Of a stretch of DNA of 64,000 nucleotides, positions 33,780-46,901 are shown in pieces. Location: positions 25,649,063 through 25,713,062 of the forward strand of contig OZ017795.1 in the NCBI GenBank assembly GCA_963969395.1, given 5' to 3'. This DNA comes from Pseudoscleropodium purum (Eukaryota > Streptophyta > Bryopsida > Hypnales > Brachytheciaceae). The position numbers and the translations under genes were made by a program. Below the pieces are notes generated by a model, which saw nothing but the letters and a program-made list of their open reading frames with translations, did no database searches and was not told the origin of the DNA. Each line of letters opens with the position of its first letter. Position 1 is the first letter of the stretch.

Positions 33780-36700
33780 AATAAATGGATGACTTGGATG
33801 AAATTCATTCATACATCACCTCAATGGTAGTACCTTTCATGTTGTAGAAGAGGTTAGACTATCACTCTTAGCCTTGCCTACAATATGTGAATACTAAATA
33901 ACTATCTTAAATTAATTTTTTTGCAATAAATTAATTTTCTGAATATTTTATTTTTTATAATTTTTATTTTGGTAATTTTGACATTAATATTTTTGAATCT
34001 AACATCACTATTTATGACTTTAATATGCCTATTTTTAGTAAAAAGATTTTAGAGAGCGTTCAAGTCTAAATGCTCGTTGTACTATACTCATTACTCATCA
34101 CTCCCTAGTCACACTCTAGCATCATTAATTCATTTTCATGATTTTTAAATTTCATTTCAAGAGATTTTTATGATTTTTTGAATTCATTTCCATAATTTTT
34201 ATTGCACTCCTTTTGCATAGTAAAAGTGGCGATGGTAGTCTTATGGCCAAAAAAAATTTCTTTAGGAAAACATTAGTTTTTTCTTGCAATAATCTTTATG
34301 CATTTTTGTACCTAAATTTGAAATTTCATGTACATTAAAAATAGAAATTGAAAAAATTCTAGTTAAAAAAGTCTTTTTTATTTAGCAAAAAATAAAAAAT
34401 AATTTTTAAATGGTACAATCTAGGTCCATCATACCCCAAAGAAAAAGATTGGTAACTCATTTTGTTGGGGCAATAATATACTTAGTGTCAAGGCATGAAC
34501 ACAAATGATAATATGGTGTGAAAGGATTCAAGTATGGGGCACAAATAGATTCAAGTATAGATGTGACAACTTATGGTATAGACACAAACTATGGGCAAGA
34601 ATTGAGGGGATATAAATGGATTCATGTATGGGCTTGAACAATGGTTGGAATCAATGTGTCGTTTGAATTTGTTTGTTGGAGTGATTTTTTTAGGGCATGA
34701 GCGGATTACTAAGGAGTAGGCAATTACTTAAGAAGTGGGCAATAAATAATGGATATGGATGGGGATGTTGTATATTTTGCATTCAAATTCAAGATTTTCA
34801 TTTTTTTTCTCTATTTAGTGTAAAAAACTAAAATTGGGTACTATGCCAACTTACATTGGAGGGATATAAAGACACTCTTTCATAATAAAATGAATTTGTA
34901 CATAGATTTTTCATCTTTTCAATTATAATAGAATATTATACATTCTAAAACAATTTAGGCATGATAGGTTTACAATCCAAAGCTTTCTTTGGCAAACATC
35001 AAAACATTTCTCTATCCTATAATGGTATTCATTTACAAAATTGCAAGTGTACATTGACTATTATTCTATTAAATCTACTAGTTACAATTATATTTTTTTT
35101 TATAGTTTCATCCACAAATCGATTCTTCAAATTAGAGTAGTTTTATCAATGAAGCCTGATGGAAAAAAAATGACAATCATTTAAAATCAATCCAAATCCA
35201 AAAGTGGATTAATAAAATAAAATCTTACTCTCTTGGAGCATTTTAGATTGGTATTTGGTAGTTTATAAAAAACTATAAAGACCGTTTACAATCAATGATG
35301 CTCCTATATGAGCATAGAAATGCAAGCATATAAACCGTGAGCTTAGGTTTAAGTAATACACTAAAATCATTCAAGGTGCTTATAGTATAAATACCTATAA
35401 TTTAGGTTTTTACAAGATAGGTATTTTATAATCGTCGAAGGTTTCTATAATAGACACCTATAACATAAGTGTCTAGATTCAAAAGCTTATGTTTTCATGA
35501 TTCTAGGCTTAAATATTAGCACCCCTAGTATCATAAGCTACCAAAAGGAAAACTTGTTACCAAATTGGATTAAAATATGACAATATAATTATATTTTAAA
35601 AACCAATGTTATGAATTCAAAGCCAAGATATCTCCAAAGAGCCATTGTCAAAAATAGAATGCAATAGTATTTGACTTTTTATATTCCATGACCTTCTACA
35701 AATCTAGAAACTAAAATTTTAAAGTATGTAACTGAATGCAAAAAATAATTGTGCCTTTTTTTTGTCATAACTTTTGCTTGTATGTCAATTCATATGAAAT
35801 TTGAAATGAATGTAAATATATTAGTTGTAGACATTGAGTAATTTTCTTAACTATTTCAAAATTAGTTTATTATTTTTAAACAACCTCTAGTGGAATGTCA
35901 TATTAGAAGATCCTATTTCTAGTACTAAATTTGACTAAAAGATGAGAATTTAAAGATGAAAATTGGGATGCAAAGATATCTATTAAAATGTTATTCAAGC
36001 CCATGAAGAAATTTTTTAAAGATAATATAGTATACACCTTCCACATATACTCAAAGTGCACTACCTGACTACCTTTGCGCAAGTGCAAAGAACACAAATT
36101 TTTTTCCTCAAAGATGCAAATGGTTGAGAAAGAGTTAGAAAGGAATACTAAATCTTTTACTTGAAGTTAGACAAAATTGAATAAAATAATTTTATTTTTT
36201 TGAAATTTTGACTATTCTTTAAAAATTAAATATCAAAATATCAATTTTCTTGGCATTTTCCATCGCTTTTTTTTTAAACATAACTATTAGAGATAAATTT
36301 TTCTTGGTCTAAATTTTATAAAGTAATATACTATTTTGAATGCTTTACAAATTATCCATATTTCATTTTTAGAATTTCAAAAGTCATAGTACTCACTAAA
36401 TATGTCATTATGAGACAAAAATGGTAATTGTTTTCTACAATATATGTATCCAATATATACCCAATATGTGAAGATTTAAGTGGTGTATGCTATCTTTTGA
36501 CAATGTTGCCACTTAAAGTAATTGCCTCTATATTGTGCCTATATATTTCAACCATCACGCTCAACCATTGCACCCAACCATTGCGTCTATATAAATATAT
36601 CTTTGTCCCAATTACTCATACCCCACATTCACGCCCATTCAATTTGCATCTACATTCATTTCAGTGCTATGTCACAAATGGAAACCATATGTCATTGAAC

Positions 36701-37950
36701 ATGGATAAGGAAAATCCATATTGAACTTTTCACCTTTTCAAAATGTCAACATATAATCAACAAGAGACACCTAGATAGAAGGCACCTCTACTAGATGGAT
36801 GGATAGGCCATCGGAACACCTTTTAACAATGTACTTCAAAAAACAAATTTAGTAATGAAAATGATTGAGTGTGAGTTTGAATTCAACTGATGATATGAAT
36901 TTTGAGAAGTCTTGCCTATCATCCGATCTATAGTTCAAAACAAGTCTAAGAGTTCTTACAATAATTTGAAGACAATTGAATCAATGACTAAAACAACAAG
37001 CAATCTTGTGTGTATATTCATCCAAACTTTTTCTAAATCACCTACACTCAATTGATTTCTACAATAAGATAATCCATTAGTGAAAATTTACCACCTTTTA
37101 AAAACATTTTCTAAGTTATAAGTACCATGTTTTTTAATCTTTTCTTAATTTCTATTAATAGAAACATCACTTTTTTACAATTGTCAATGACACATTGCTT
37201 ATTCATTGTAGAATAGTTTGAATATTGTATGAATTAAAAGAGCCTCACTAAATCCTTCTAACTTTTCTCACAACAAATAATGATTGATATTACAAGACAA
37301 AGGGAATCATTTTAGAGATTTTTATATGAAAATAATTGCAAAGGTTTCAAATTAAAGATTTTAATATGATATAATATAATTTCCAAAAATACATAAACAA
37401 ATAGTTATTAAAATGAATATGTTGTCACATTTAAAAAATATAAAAGTATGCTTTCAAAATAAACTTGAAAATTATAATTTAGTCCATGTTCTAAACAAGA
37501 TATAATTCCTTCCTACAATCCACAACCTTTTTTAGTCATAGACAAGCCAAAACATTAATATTAGATGTGACCCTTCACACAACTAAGTTTTGTAGTGAAA
37601 AGTTGTAACAATGTAGAAGGAAAGTTACTTTGTCAATTGATAGTATGAAACTATTGTTATAAAGAAAAGAAGTTATACTTAAAAGTTTTCCTTTGTTTCA
37701 AATTGCTTTCAAGAAGAAGAAATAATGCCAACCAATTGCTTTCATTACTAAAATTTGTGCAAGATTTCTCATCCAACATGTTTTGATTTTATAGTAGTAG
37801 TGAAGGGATACAATTGGAAAAGGTATAATTTGGGGCAATAAAACATTTCCTAAGAAAATATTTTTCGCACTCGTAGGACAAAGTGAAAGATAGTCCATAC
37901 TTTCTTAGCAATTGTTTTCTTAATCATCTTGTACCTTTTCCAATTGTATC
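33780..37950 (+). repeat. Very large inverted repeat, left arm
   Basis: Pairs in reverse complement with 39268-43500. Matching landmarks are 33790-33850 with 43430-43495, 34440-34540 with 42690-42780, 35300-35350 with 41910-41960, 36035-36115 with 41118-41205, 36428-36690 with 40590-40830, 37560-37650 with 39560-39660, and 37800-37950 with 39268-39420. The centre of symmetry stays near 38610-38640 throughout. Arms are about 4.2 kb and clearly diverged. No conserved protein is recognisable. It may be a foldback transposon or an old inverted duplication. Confidence 0.9.
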
Positions 37951-39267
37951 CCAAAATAACCTAAAAATATGTATAAAAGCATAATATGTTGGATTAAAAA
38001 TGGCTTGTACAAATTTTGATAGTGAAAGCAATTGGTTGGAGTTATTTCTTCTTCTTGAAAGCAATTTGAAATAAAGAACAACTTTAAATTAAACCATAAA
38101 TGATGCGGGTGACATTCTTGGTTGATGAATGCCAAAAAATCTCTCCATGCAAGACAAAAGTGCAATTATTCATCTTTAGAATTTTGTGTGAAATTTGGAG
38201 GTGGGAGAATTTTGTGGTCTACCATGAATAGTGTCCTGTCAAGGTCATGAGGTTAAATTCAAAAAAAATTTGCCTATGAAGAGTCATTTCAAATGTACAT
38301 TTCAGGGTTAAGTTAGCCCTTGTTTTTCATACTACAAAGGTATGCTTATCAACTTATTCTAGTTTGTAGAATGTAGAAATGAAGATTGGGTTGGGATTAA
38401 TTTTGAATGTGTGGTGGAATCATGCAAACTATTTGAGAAGGAGTAGAGTGTGTGTACATTTGGTGATAGGTTTGTAGTTTTGCTTGTACATTGGATGCAT
38501 TTTGGGGGTATTGGGATTCTTCAGGTTAAAAGTTGAGTTGCTAATGTGTTCTTTTATGGCAATGGCACTTGAGTGGGTTGTAAATTGATTTGGTACATTA
38601 GTTCTTTTTCTTTGATGCAAATTTAAGGAATTTGTTAGAGTTATAGACATTGTATTGCAAAGTCAAAGGCTAGTCCTATCACATCACAAGATTGATTTTG
38701 AATAATGCAGAAGCTATTCGTGTTCTAGATTTTGTTTTTGATGTTCTTAAATTATGTCGTCGTCCAAGGGTTCGTTTTTTTGAACATATTGTCTGTCAAG
38801 ACTTTGGAATACTTATAGTTTAAGTTATCTTGTGAGTGGTCACATTTTGGCACATTGGGATTGCTTGTCTTCAAAATCAATGTAACATTGGAATAGATAT
38901 AGGGGCAAGGTTTGACATAAAAGAGGAACAGGCTTCTTTGGACATGATGATAACTTGGAAGCCACCTCTTTCAAACATGTAGGTAGTGGAATTGGCATGG
39001 GACTTCCACGACAAAACTGTAGAGTATAGGATGGATACACAAAGAGTAGAGTTCCTTGTGATTTTGTGTTGATTTCTACAAACCAACGGACATTTTAGAT
39101 TCAAAATCATAAGCAAAAGCACAAGTCACATGACTCCATTATTGCATCAAACGAATTCGAATATTCGATCGTAGTCTAGCTACGAGTATTACAAAAATTA
39201 GCAACTTCAACTCCTCTTACAAGCTTATAGACAAGCCTAAATGCCCCAACCTTTGCTTATATTTGGG
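37951..39267. other. Spacer of the large inverted repeat
   Basis: About 1.3 kb between the arms. Its first part (37966-38090) is a direct copy of 39425-39540, and 38098-38215 is the dispersed module also seen at 11.4 and 43.8 kb. The remainder to 39267 has no recognised gene. Confidence 0.7.
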
Positions 39268-42200
39268 ATGCAATTGGAAAAGGTACAAGGTGATTAAGGG
39301 AACAATTGCTAAGAAAGTATGGACTATCCTTCACTTTGTCCTGTGACTTTGTGAAAAGTATTTTCTTAGGAAATGTTATATTGCTTCAAATTGTACCTTT
39401 TCCAATTGTGTCCCTTCACTATTAATATAAAAGCACAACATGTTGGATTAAAAATCATGCACAAATTTTAGTAATAAAAGCAATTGGTTGGAAATATTTC
39501 TTCTTCTTGAAAGTACTTTGAAACAAAGGACAACTTTAAGTATACTTTCCTTTCTTTAAGAGAATGGTACCATACTATCAATTGATAGAATGACTTTCCT
39601 TCCATAACATTACAAATTTTCACTTCAATGCTTGGCTGTGTGAAGGGTTGCGTCTAATATCATTGTTTTGGCTTCCCTATGACTAAAAAAGGTTGTGGAT
39701 TGTAATGAGTAATCAAATCTTGTTTAGGACAAAGACTAAATTATAATTTTCAAATTTATTTTGAAAGCATATTTTAATATTTTTTAAATGTAACAATATA
39801 TTCATTTTAATAACTACTTGTTTATGTATTTTTGAAAACTATATCATATCATATTGATTTTTGTTATCAAATTAAAATCTTTATATTTGAAACCTTTGCA
39901 ATTAATTTTCATGTAAAAATCTTTAAAATGATTCCCTTTGTCTTGTAATATCAATCATTATTTGTTGTAAAAAAAGTTATAAGGATTTAGTGAGGCTCTT
40001 TTAATTCATACAACATTCAAACTATTCTAAAATAAATAAGCAATGTATCATTGATGATTGTAAAAAAAAGTGATGTTTCTATTATTAGAAATGAAAAAAA
40101 GATGAAAAAAAAAGTATGGTACTTATAATTTAGAAAATATTCTTAAAATGTTGTAATTTTTCACTAATGGATTATCTTATTGTGGAAATCAATTTTTTGC
40201 AGGTGATTTAGAAAAGTTTGGATGAATATACATACAAGATTTGCTTATTGTTTTAGTCATGTATTCAATTGTCTTCAAATTGTTGTAAAAACTTCTAGAA
40301 TTGTTTTGAACTATAAATTGTATGATAAGCGAGACTTCTCAAAATTCATATCATTAGTTGAAGTCAAACTCACACTCAATCATTTTCAATACTAAATTTG
40401 TTTTTTGAAGTACATTGTTAAAAGGCATTTCAATAGCCCATCCATTTAGCCATCTAGTAAGGGTGCCTTCTATCTAGGTGCCTCTTGAAAATTATATGTT
40501 GACATTTGGAAAAGGTGAAAAATTCAATATGGATTGACTTTATCCATGTTCAATGATATGTGGTTTCCATTTAAAATATAGCACCCAAATGGATGTAGAC
40601 TCAAACTGAATGGGCATGAATGTGGGGCATGAATAATTAGGACAAAGATATATTTATATAAATGCAATGGTTGGGCATGAGGGTTGAGATGTATAGGCGC
40701 AAATGTGTAAAGGCAATTACTTTAGGTGGCAACATTGTCAAAAGATAGCATAATACACCACTTAGGACTTCACATATTGGATACTTATTGGATATATATA
40801 TTGCAAAAAACACATACCATTTTTGTCTCAAAATGATATATTTGGTGAGTGTTATGACTTTTGAAATATAAATTTTTAAAATAAAATGAAATATGGATAA
40901 TTTGTAAAGCATTCAAAATAATATGTTACTTTATAAAATTTAGACAAAGAAAAATTTATATCTAAAAGTTATGCACAAAAAAGAGCAATGGAAAATGCTA
41001 AGAAAATTGATATTCTGATGTTTCATTTTTGAAAAATAATCAAAATTTTAAAAAAGAAAAATTATTTCATTCCATTTTATCTAACTTCAAGTTGCTCCTT
41101 CTCAACCATCTACATCTTTGAGGAAAAAAATTTGTGTTCTTTGCACTTGCGCAAAGATAGTCAAATAGTGTCCTTTGAGTATATTTGGAAGGTGGATACT
41201 ATATTATCTTTAAAAAAATCTCTTCATGGGCTTGTATAACAGTTTAGTAGATATCCTTGCGTCTCAATTTTGCTCTTCAAATTCTCACTTTTCAACAAAA
41301 TTTAATACTAGGAAGTATGACCTTCTAATATGAAATCCAATTAAAGGCTATTTAAAAATAAGAAACTAATTTTGAAATAGTAAAAAAAATTACTCAATGT
41401 CTACAACTAACATATGAACCTTCATTTCAAATTTCATATAAAACTGGTATACAAGCAAAAGTTATGAGAAAAAAACACTCGTCTAAAGTCAAGGGGATAA
41501 AAAAGGCACAATTATTTTGTGCAATCACCCGTACACCTTAGGATTTTAGTTTCTAAGAAGTCATGGGATATGAAAAGTAAAATTTTATTGCATTCTATTT
41601 TTGATAAATGGCTCTTTGGAGATATTTTAGCTTTGAATTGATAACATTGGTTTTTAAAATATACTTATGTTGTCATGTTTTAATCCAAATTCAGTAACAA
41701 GTCTTATTTCGGGTAGCTTATGATACTAGGGGTTCTAATATTTAAGTCTAGAATTATAAAAACATGAGCTTTTGAATCTAGCCACCTATGTTATAGGTGT
41801 CTATATTTTAGAAACCTTCTATGATTATAAAGTACCTATGTTATAGATACCTACATTATAGGTGTTTATGCTATAAGCACCTTCAATAATTGTAGGGTAT
41901 CTACTTATACCTAAGCTCGTGGTTTGTATGCTTGCATTTCTATGCTTATATAGGAGCATCATTGATTGTAAATGGCCTTTGTGGTTTTTTGTAAACTACC
42001 AAATACCAATCTTGATTGCTCTAAGAGAGTAAGATTTTATTTTGGAAAATCCACTTTTGGATTTGGATTGATATTAGATGACTATAATTTTTCTTCCATC
42101 AAGCTTCATTGATAAAACTATTCTAATTTGAAGAATTGATTTGTGGATGAAACTATGAAAAATATAATTGTAATTAGTAGATTTAATAGTCAATGTACAC

Positions 42201-43500
42201 TTGCAATTTTGTAAATGAATACCATTATAGAATAGAGCAATGTTTTGATGTTTGCCAAAGAAAGCTTTGGATTGTAAATCTATCGTGCCTAAATTTGGAG
42301 TGTGTATTACTCTACTATATTTGAAAAAATGAAAAATCTATCTAAAAATTCATTTTATTATGAAAGAACGTCATTATATCCCTCCAATGTAAGTTGGTAT
42401 AGTACCCGATTTTAGTTTTTCACACTAAATAGAGAAAGAAATGAAAATCTTAAGTTTGAATGTAGAATATACAACATCCCCATCCATATCCATTATTTAT
42501 TGCCCACTCCTTAAGTAATCACCTACTCTTTAGCAAACCACTCATGCCATTTAAAAATCACTCCAACCAACAAATTCAAGCGTCACATTGATCCCAACCA
42601 TTGTTCACGTCTATACATGAATCCATTCATACCCCTTCAATTCTTGCCCATATATAGTTTGTGTTTATACCATAAGTTGTCACATCCATAATTGAATGTA
42701 TTTGTGCCCCATACTTGAATCATTTCACACCAAACCATCATTTGTGTTCACGCCTTGACACTATATTGTTGCCCCAACAAAATGAGTTCTTGACAATCTT
42801 TTTCTTTGGGGCATGATGGGCCTAGATTGTACCGCTTAAAAATAAATTTTTATTTTTTGCTAAAGAAAAAAAGATTTTAATTACTAGAATTATTTTAATT
42901 TCTATTTTTAATGTATATAAAATTTCAAATTTAGATGAAAAAATGCATGAAGATCATTCCAAGAAAAAATTCATGTTTTCCTAAGGAAATTGTTTTTGGC
43001 TACCAGACTACCATCACTACATTTACTATGCAAAAGGAGTGCAACAAAAATTATGGAAATGAATTTAAAAAATCATAAAAATCTCTTGAAATGAAATTGA
43101 AAAATCAATAAAAATCATGAAAATTAATTAAAAAATGAATTAACTACATTAGAATGTGAGTGGGGAGTGACAAGTAATGAGTATTATACAACGAGCATAA
43201 CTTAGACTTAAATGTTTTTTAATATTTTTTTACTAAAAATAAACATGTTAGAGTCATAAATAGTGATGTCAAATCCAAAATAGTAATGTCAAAATTACTA
43301 AAATAAAAACTATGAAAAATAAAAATTTCAAAAAATTAATTTATTGCAAAAAGAATTAATTTAAAGTAATTATTTAGCATGAATATGTTGTAGGTAGGAC
43401 CAAGAATGATAGCCTAATTTCTTTCACAACATGAAAGGTACTACCCTTGAGGTGATGTGTGAATGAATTTCATCCATGTCATCCATTCAATTTTGAAAAC
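39268..43500 (-). repeat. Very large inverted repeat, right arm
   Basis: The reverse-complement partner of 33780-37950, collinear along its entire length with small indels. Outside 43500 the match fades. I see no clear target duplication, so the exact outer boundary is uncertain by some tens of bases. Confidence 0.9.
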
Positions 43501-43634
43501 AAGACATGTGAGCCCTTAAGAATCACCTACTAAATCAATATTATATGTTTATAACTTATGGCGTAGGTAAAAATTAGGGAGACATTTTGCACAATAGTTT
43601 TTTTTCCTTAGTTATCACAGATTCAAGCTACCCC

Positions 43635-43990
43635 CAAAATAATACCCCAAATTGCACCATTTCCAACAACGTCCCTTCACTACTAGTCTAAAAGCATAAT
43701 ATGTTGGATTAGAAATGGCTTGCACAAATTTTGATAGTGAAAGCAATTGGTTGAAGTTATTTCTTCTTCTTGAAAGAAATTTGAAACAAAAAATAACTTT
43801 AAATTAAACCATAAACTACACAGAAGACATTTTTAGTTGATGAATGCCAAAGAATCTCTCCATGCAAGATAGAAGTGTAATTATTCATCTTTGGAATTTT
43901 GTGTAAAAACGAGAGGTTTCTTATAGTAGCTTCACTTCTAATGAGTACTTTTGTAATATTTTAAACCAACAATTCACATGGTACTGAAAG
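43635..43990 (+). repeat. Direct copy of inverted-repeat inner module
   Basis: 43635-43800 matches 39385-39540 and 37966-38090 in direct orientation (AAAAGCATAATATGTTGGAT, AAAGCAATTGGTTG, TATTTCTTCTTCTTGAAAG). 43818-43915 then matches 38098-38215. The region right of the large inverted repeat was therefore built from pieces of it. Confidence 0.8.
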
Positions 43991-44094
43991 ACATGATTTT
44001 CAAGGTAACCAGCTTGTCCTATAAGGGTTTTTACCTCCTTTTTCTTATGACAATGGTACTATCAATTGACGGAGTGTCTTTCCTTCCACATCAT

Positions 44095-44930
44095 CACAAC
44101 TTCTTATTATAAGGCTTCAATAGACAAAGTGACTCTCCTTTCACATCATCACAACTTCTGATTACAAAATTTGGATGTGTGAAGGGTTGCGTCTAATTTC
44201 ATTGTTTTGACTTGTTTGTGACTAAGAAAGGTTGTGAATCGCAATCATATCTTCTTTAGAACAAAGACTAAATTAACACACACCTTGTCATCAAAGTCAT
44301 TTAACACAACTTCTTATTACAAAGCTTGAATTGACGCAATGTCTTTCCATCCTTATCATCACAACTTCTTATTAACAAACTTGGTTGTGTGAAGGGGTGA
44401 GTCTGATTTCATGGCTTTGGCTTGTCTGCGACTAGAAAAGGTTGTGAATTGCAATCACATTTTCTTTAGGACAAAGATTGAATTAACACATGCCTATTTA
44501 GCAAGTCATTTAACACAACTTCTTATTACAAAGCTTGAATGGATGCAATGACTTTCCTTTGATATCATCACAACTTCTTATTACAAAACTTGGATTTGTA
44601 AAGGGGTGCATCTAATTTCATTGCTTTGGCTTGTTTGCAACTAAGAAAGGTTGTAAATCACAATCCTATCTTCTTTAGTACAAAGATTGAGTTAACACAT
44701 GCCTAGTCAGCAAGTCATTTAACACAACTTATTATTACAAAGATTGAATGGACACAATGATTTTCCTTCCACATCATCCCAACTTCTTATTACAAATTTG
44801 ATTGTGTGAAGTGTTGCATCGGATTTCATTGTCTTGGCTTGTTCTACGACTAAGAAAGGTTGTGAATTGCAGTGAGCAGTCATATCTTCTTTAGGACAAA
44901 GACTAACTCATGCCCCTGGTCAGCAAGTCA
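44095..44930 (+). repeat. Tandem array, four units of about 210 bp
   Basis: Each unit carries ACATCATCACAACTTCTNATT, TGTGTGAAGGGGTG (variants), TAATTTCATTG, TTGGCTTGT, ACTAAGAAAGGTTGTGAAT, CTTCTTTAGGACAAAGA and CAAGTCATTTAACACAACTT. The phase points are about 44151, 44362, 44571 and 44780. A single diverged unit is present inside the large inverted repeat (39580-39725, and inverted at 37480-37650), which suggests the source. The array ends about 450 bp before the next SINA-like gene. Confidence 0.85.
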
Positions 44931-45388
44931 TTTCCATTGCGCGCCTGTCTTTAACTCAACAGTCTCCCGTCAAGTCTGAGGCATACGTCTGCCAACCGCA
45001 AGCTAGGCCATAACAGGGGGGCTGGGCCCTTCATGGGGGCACATTGCAGTGCTCATTCTTTTCAATACCTTGAGCGATTCCTGAACGTGAGTGAGGACGG
45101 TGTGAGTTCAATTGCAGAAGGCTTACTTCGCAAGTGCGAAACCCAGCTAGTTTCCTTCGAGGGTAAGGCAACTGTTCAAATCCCAGCGGCTATGCGTTTC
45201 TTAATCAATTGCTGTCTGCATTCCATGAAACGCAGGAACTCGATCGCTCTAGTGAATTGGCAGAACTCGTAACCTTTTGTGTATCTCGTTGCGGTTGCTG
45301 GAAGAAAAACTCTTGCAGGTTGTGGTGAAGGATCTGATTTGTAACTTGTTCAGGTGTGCAGTCCTCTGCAGCTTCTTCGAGAACGGCC
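44931..45388 (+). other. Probable promoter and leader of the SINA-like gene
   Basis: GC content rises sharply relative to the array. The open frame 45033-45272 begins ATGGGGGCACATTGC and has no recognisable domain, so I treat it as leader sequence. No clear TATA box is seen. Confidence 0.4.
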
Positions 45389-46901
45389 ATGGCGCAGCCT
45401 CCAGCAGTAGGAACTTCAGAGGGCAAAGGAAAGAAACGAAAATGTGATCTGGACACCGACACTCTGGAATGCCCCAACTGCTTGCAACCCTTTTCCATAC
45501 CGGTGTACCAGGTAAGAACTTCTCGGACTGTAACCCTTTCGTTTGAAGTGCCAAACTAGATCCATTGGCACCCAATTGGTGGTCGTATGCTTCAGTGGAC
45601 GTATCTTCGGATGGCACATTGAAGAATGGAAGGCGAGGTCTGCGCTCCATAGAAATCAATCGGCATGGGTGCTCTTTTTCTTCTTCCTGAGCTTGGCTTG
45701 CACATTGGCAACATTTAATTTTCAGAGGGGAGTGTCAAGCACGCGAAGATAGCAACCGGTTGTTCGGTTTCCTTTGCGTTCTTAAGGGGCTTCCTAGTTT
45801 TTAGGAGTTTCATTTGTGCTAATGCGGTATGTTCACAGCTGATTGATATTCTGCTCTTAAACCCTACGAGACCAAATTAGACCTAGCCCGCCAGTTTTTT
45901 TAATCACATTTGAGTAAGTCATATGAAGTCCCTATTTTTGATCAGTTTGATTTAATTTTGGACCATATACTTGCCATGTTTTTCTCCCATTACAATCCGT
46001 CAATTTGGTTTTATTATAGCCACGAACTCTTGGTCTTATGGCCTTGGGCTTAAGTACATATGTTTTTGTCGTTGAAAGTCTTGATTAATTAAGTTGTGGC
46101 TTCGTAAGAAACTATGACCAAGGAAACGTCCGCAGTACTGAAGCTGATTATAGTGCGGTTGTGAAATCGCAGTGCAGGAATGGTCACAGCACTTGCTCTG
46201 ACTGTCGCACGAAGCTTCCCAAGGGCTGTCCGACATGCTTCCAACCTGTTGGTCTGACCAGAAACGCGGCCATTGAGAAAGTTATCCAGTCTTTGCAGGT
46301 AGCCTGTAAGCATGCTCTCCATGGGTGCACCACAAAGCTCAAGTACAGCGACAGAGACGAGATCGAAGAGCACGAGAACAAGCTCTGTGAGTATCGGCCT
46401 CTACAGTGCCCATTGCAAGCTCCGAAGCAATGCCTGCACATCGGTCCCGGGGTTACAATCCCCTCGCACCTGGCGGAGAAGCACGGCATCAAAATCATAG
46501 AATCAGGTCTTGGATCAGGTCGATCCACATGTTTTACGATGAAAGCCACATGTCCAATGACGTTGTTGAAAACGGAGAAGGCATGGCTAATTGTGAACTG
46601 CTGGACTGGCCTCCACAATTTCGGTTCGTACGCCTTTTGCACTGTGTTCGGAAGCTCCAAGGTGAAAATTTTGCACAAACTCTCGCTGGAGGGCGTTAAG
46701 CTCGGAATGGAGGAAAAAAGATATCTCACGTACACCTGTATGCAGGCTGTAGCCCAGAGTCATAGTGATCTGGACTTCGAGAGCATCACTCTGGCAGACA
46801 TTCTGGTTGGATCTTACATCAATATTCCTCACGAACAGCAGGAAGTGTCGGAGCTGGAGTTTGAATTCAAGGTCACTGTGTTTGAAACTATCATATCTTA
46901 A
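45389..46901 (+). CDS. SINA-like RING E3 ubiquitin ligase (two exons)
   Basis: Exon 1 is 45389-45511 and exon 2 is 46173-46901. The 661-bp intron has a consensus GTAAGA donor and CAG acceptor, phase 0. The protein is 283 residues. The start ATG (GCCATGGCG) is in a good context. The frame is open for 11 codons upstream but has no other ATG. A basic stretch (KGKKRK) precedes the RING: CPNC, intron after VYQ, then CRNGH, CSDC and CPTC. The SIAH-type zinc finger (CKHALHGC, H, CEYRPLQCP, CLHIG, H and H) and a divergent TRAF-like C-terminus (FGSYAFCTVFGSSKVKIL, LEFEFKVTVF) follow. The role is ubiquitin transfer to an unknown bound substrate. The 3' end and about 3.9 kb of downstream DNA are duplicated at 1-3859, so a near-identical paralogue probably lies just outside the left edge. 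No lesions are seen. Confidence 0.9.

Noticed and set aside
36428..40912. Similar short reading frames in both arms of the large inverted repeat (36428-36724 and 40637-40912)
   Set aside because: The shared peptide (IYPICE.LSG, CYLLTMLP) follows from the DNA similarity of the arms. Frames are short, low in complexity, and have no known domain.
44095..44930. Regular repeats suggestive of a CRISPR array
   Set aside because: Units are about 210 bp, contiguous without unique spacers, diverged, and in a eukaryotic genome. It is an ordinary tandem array.
45033..45272. Open frame before the third SINA-like gene
   Set aside because: No domain and no homologous frame upstream of the other SINA-like genes. 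Probably leader sequence.
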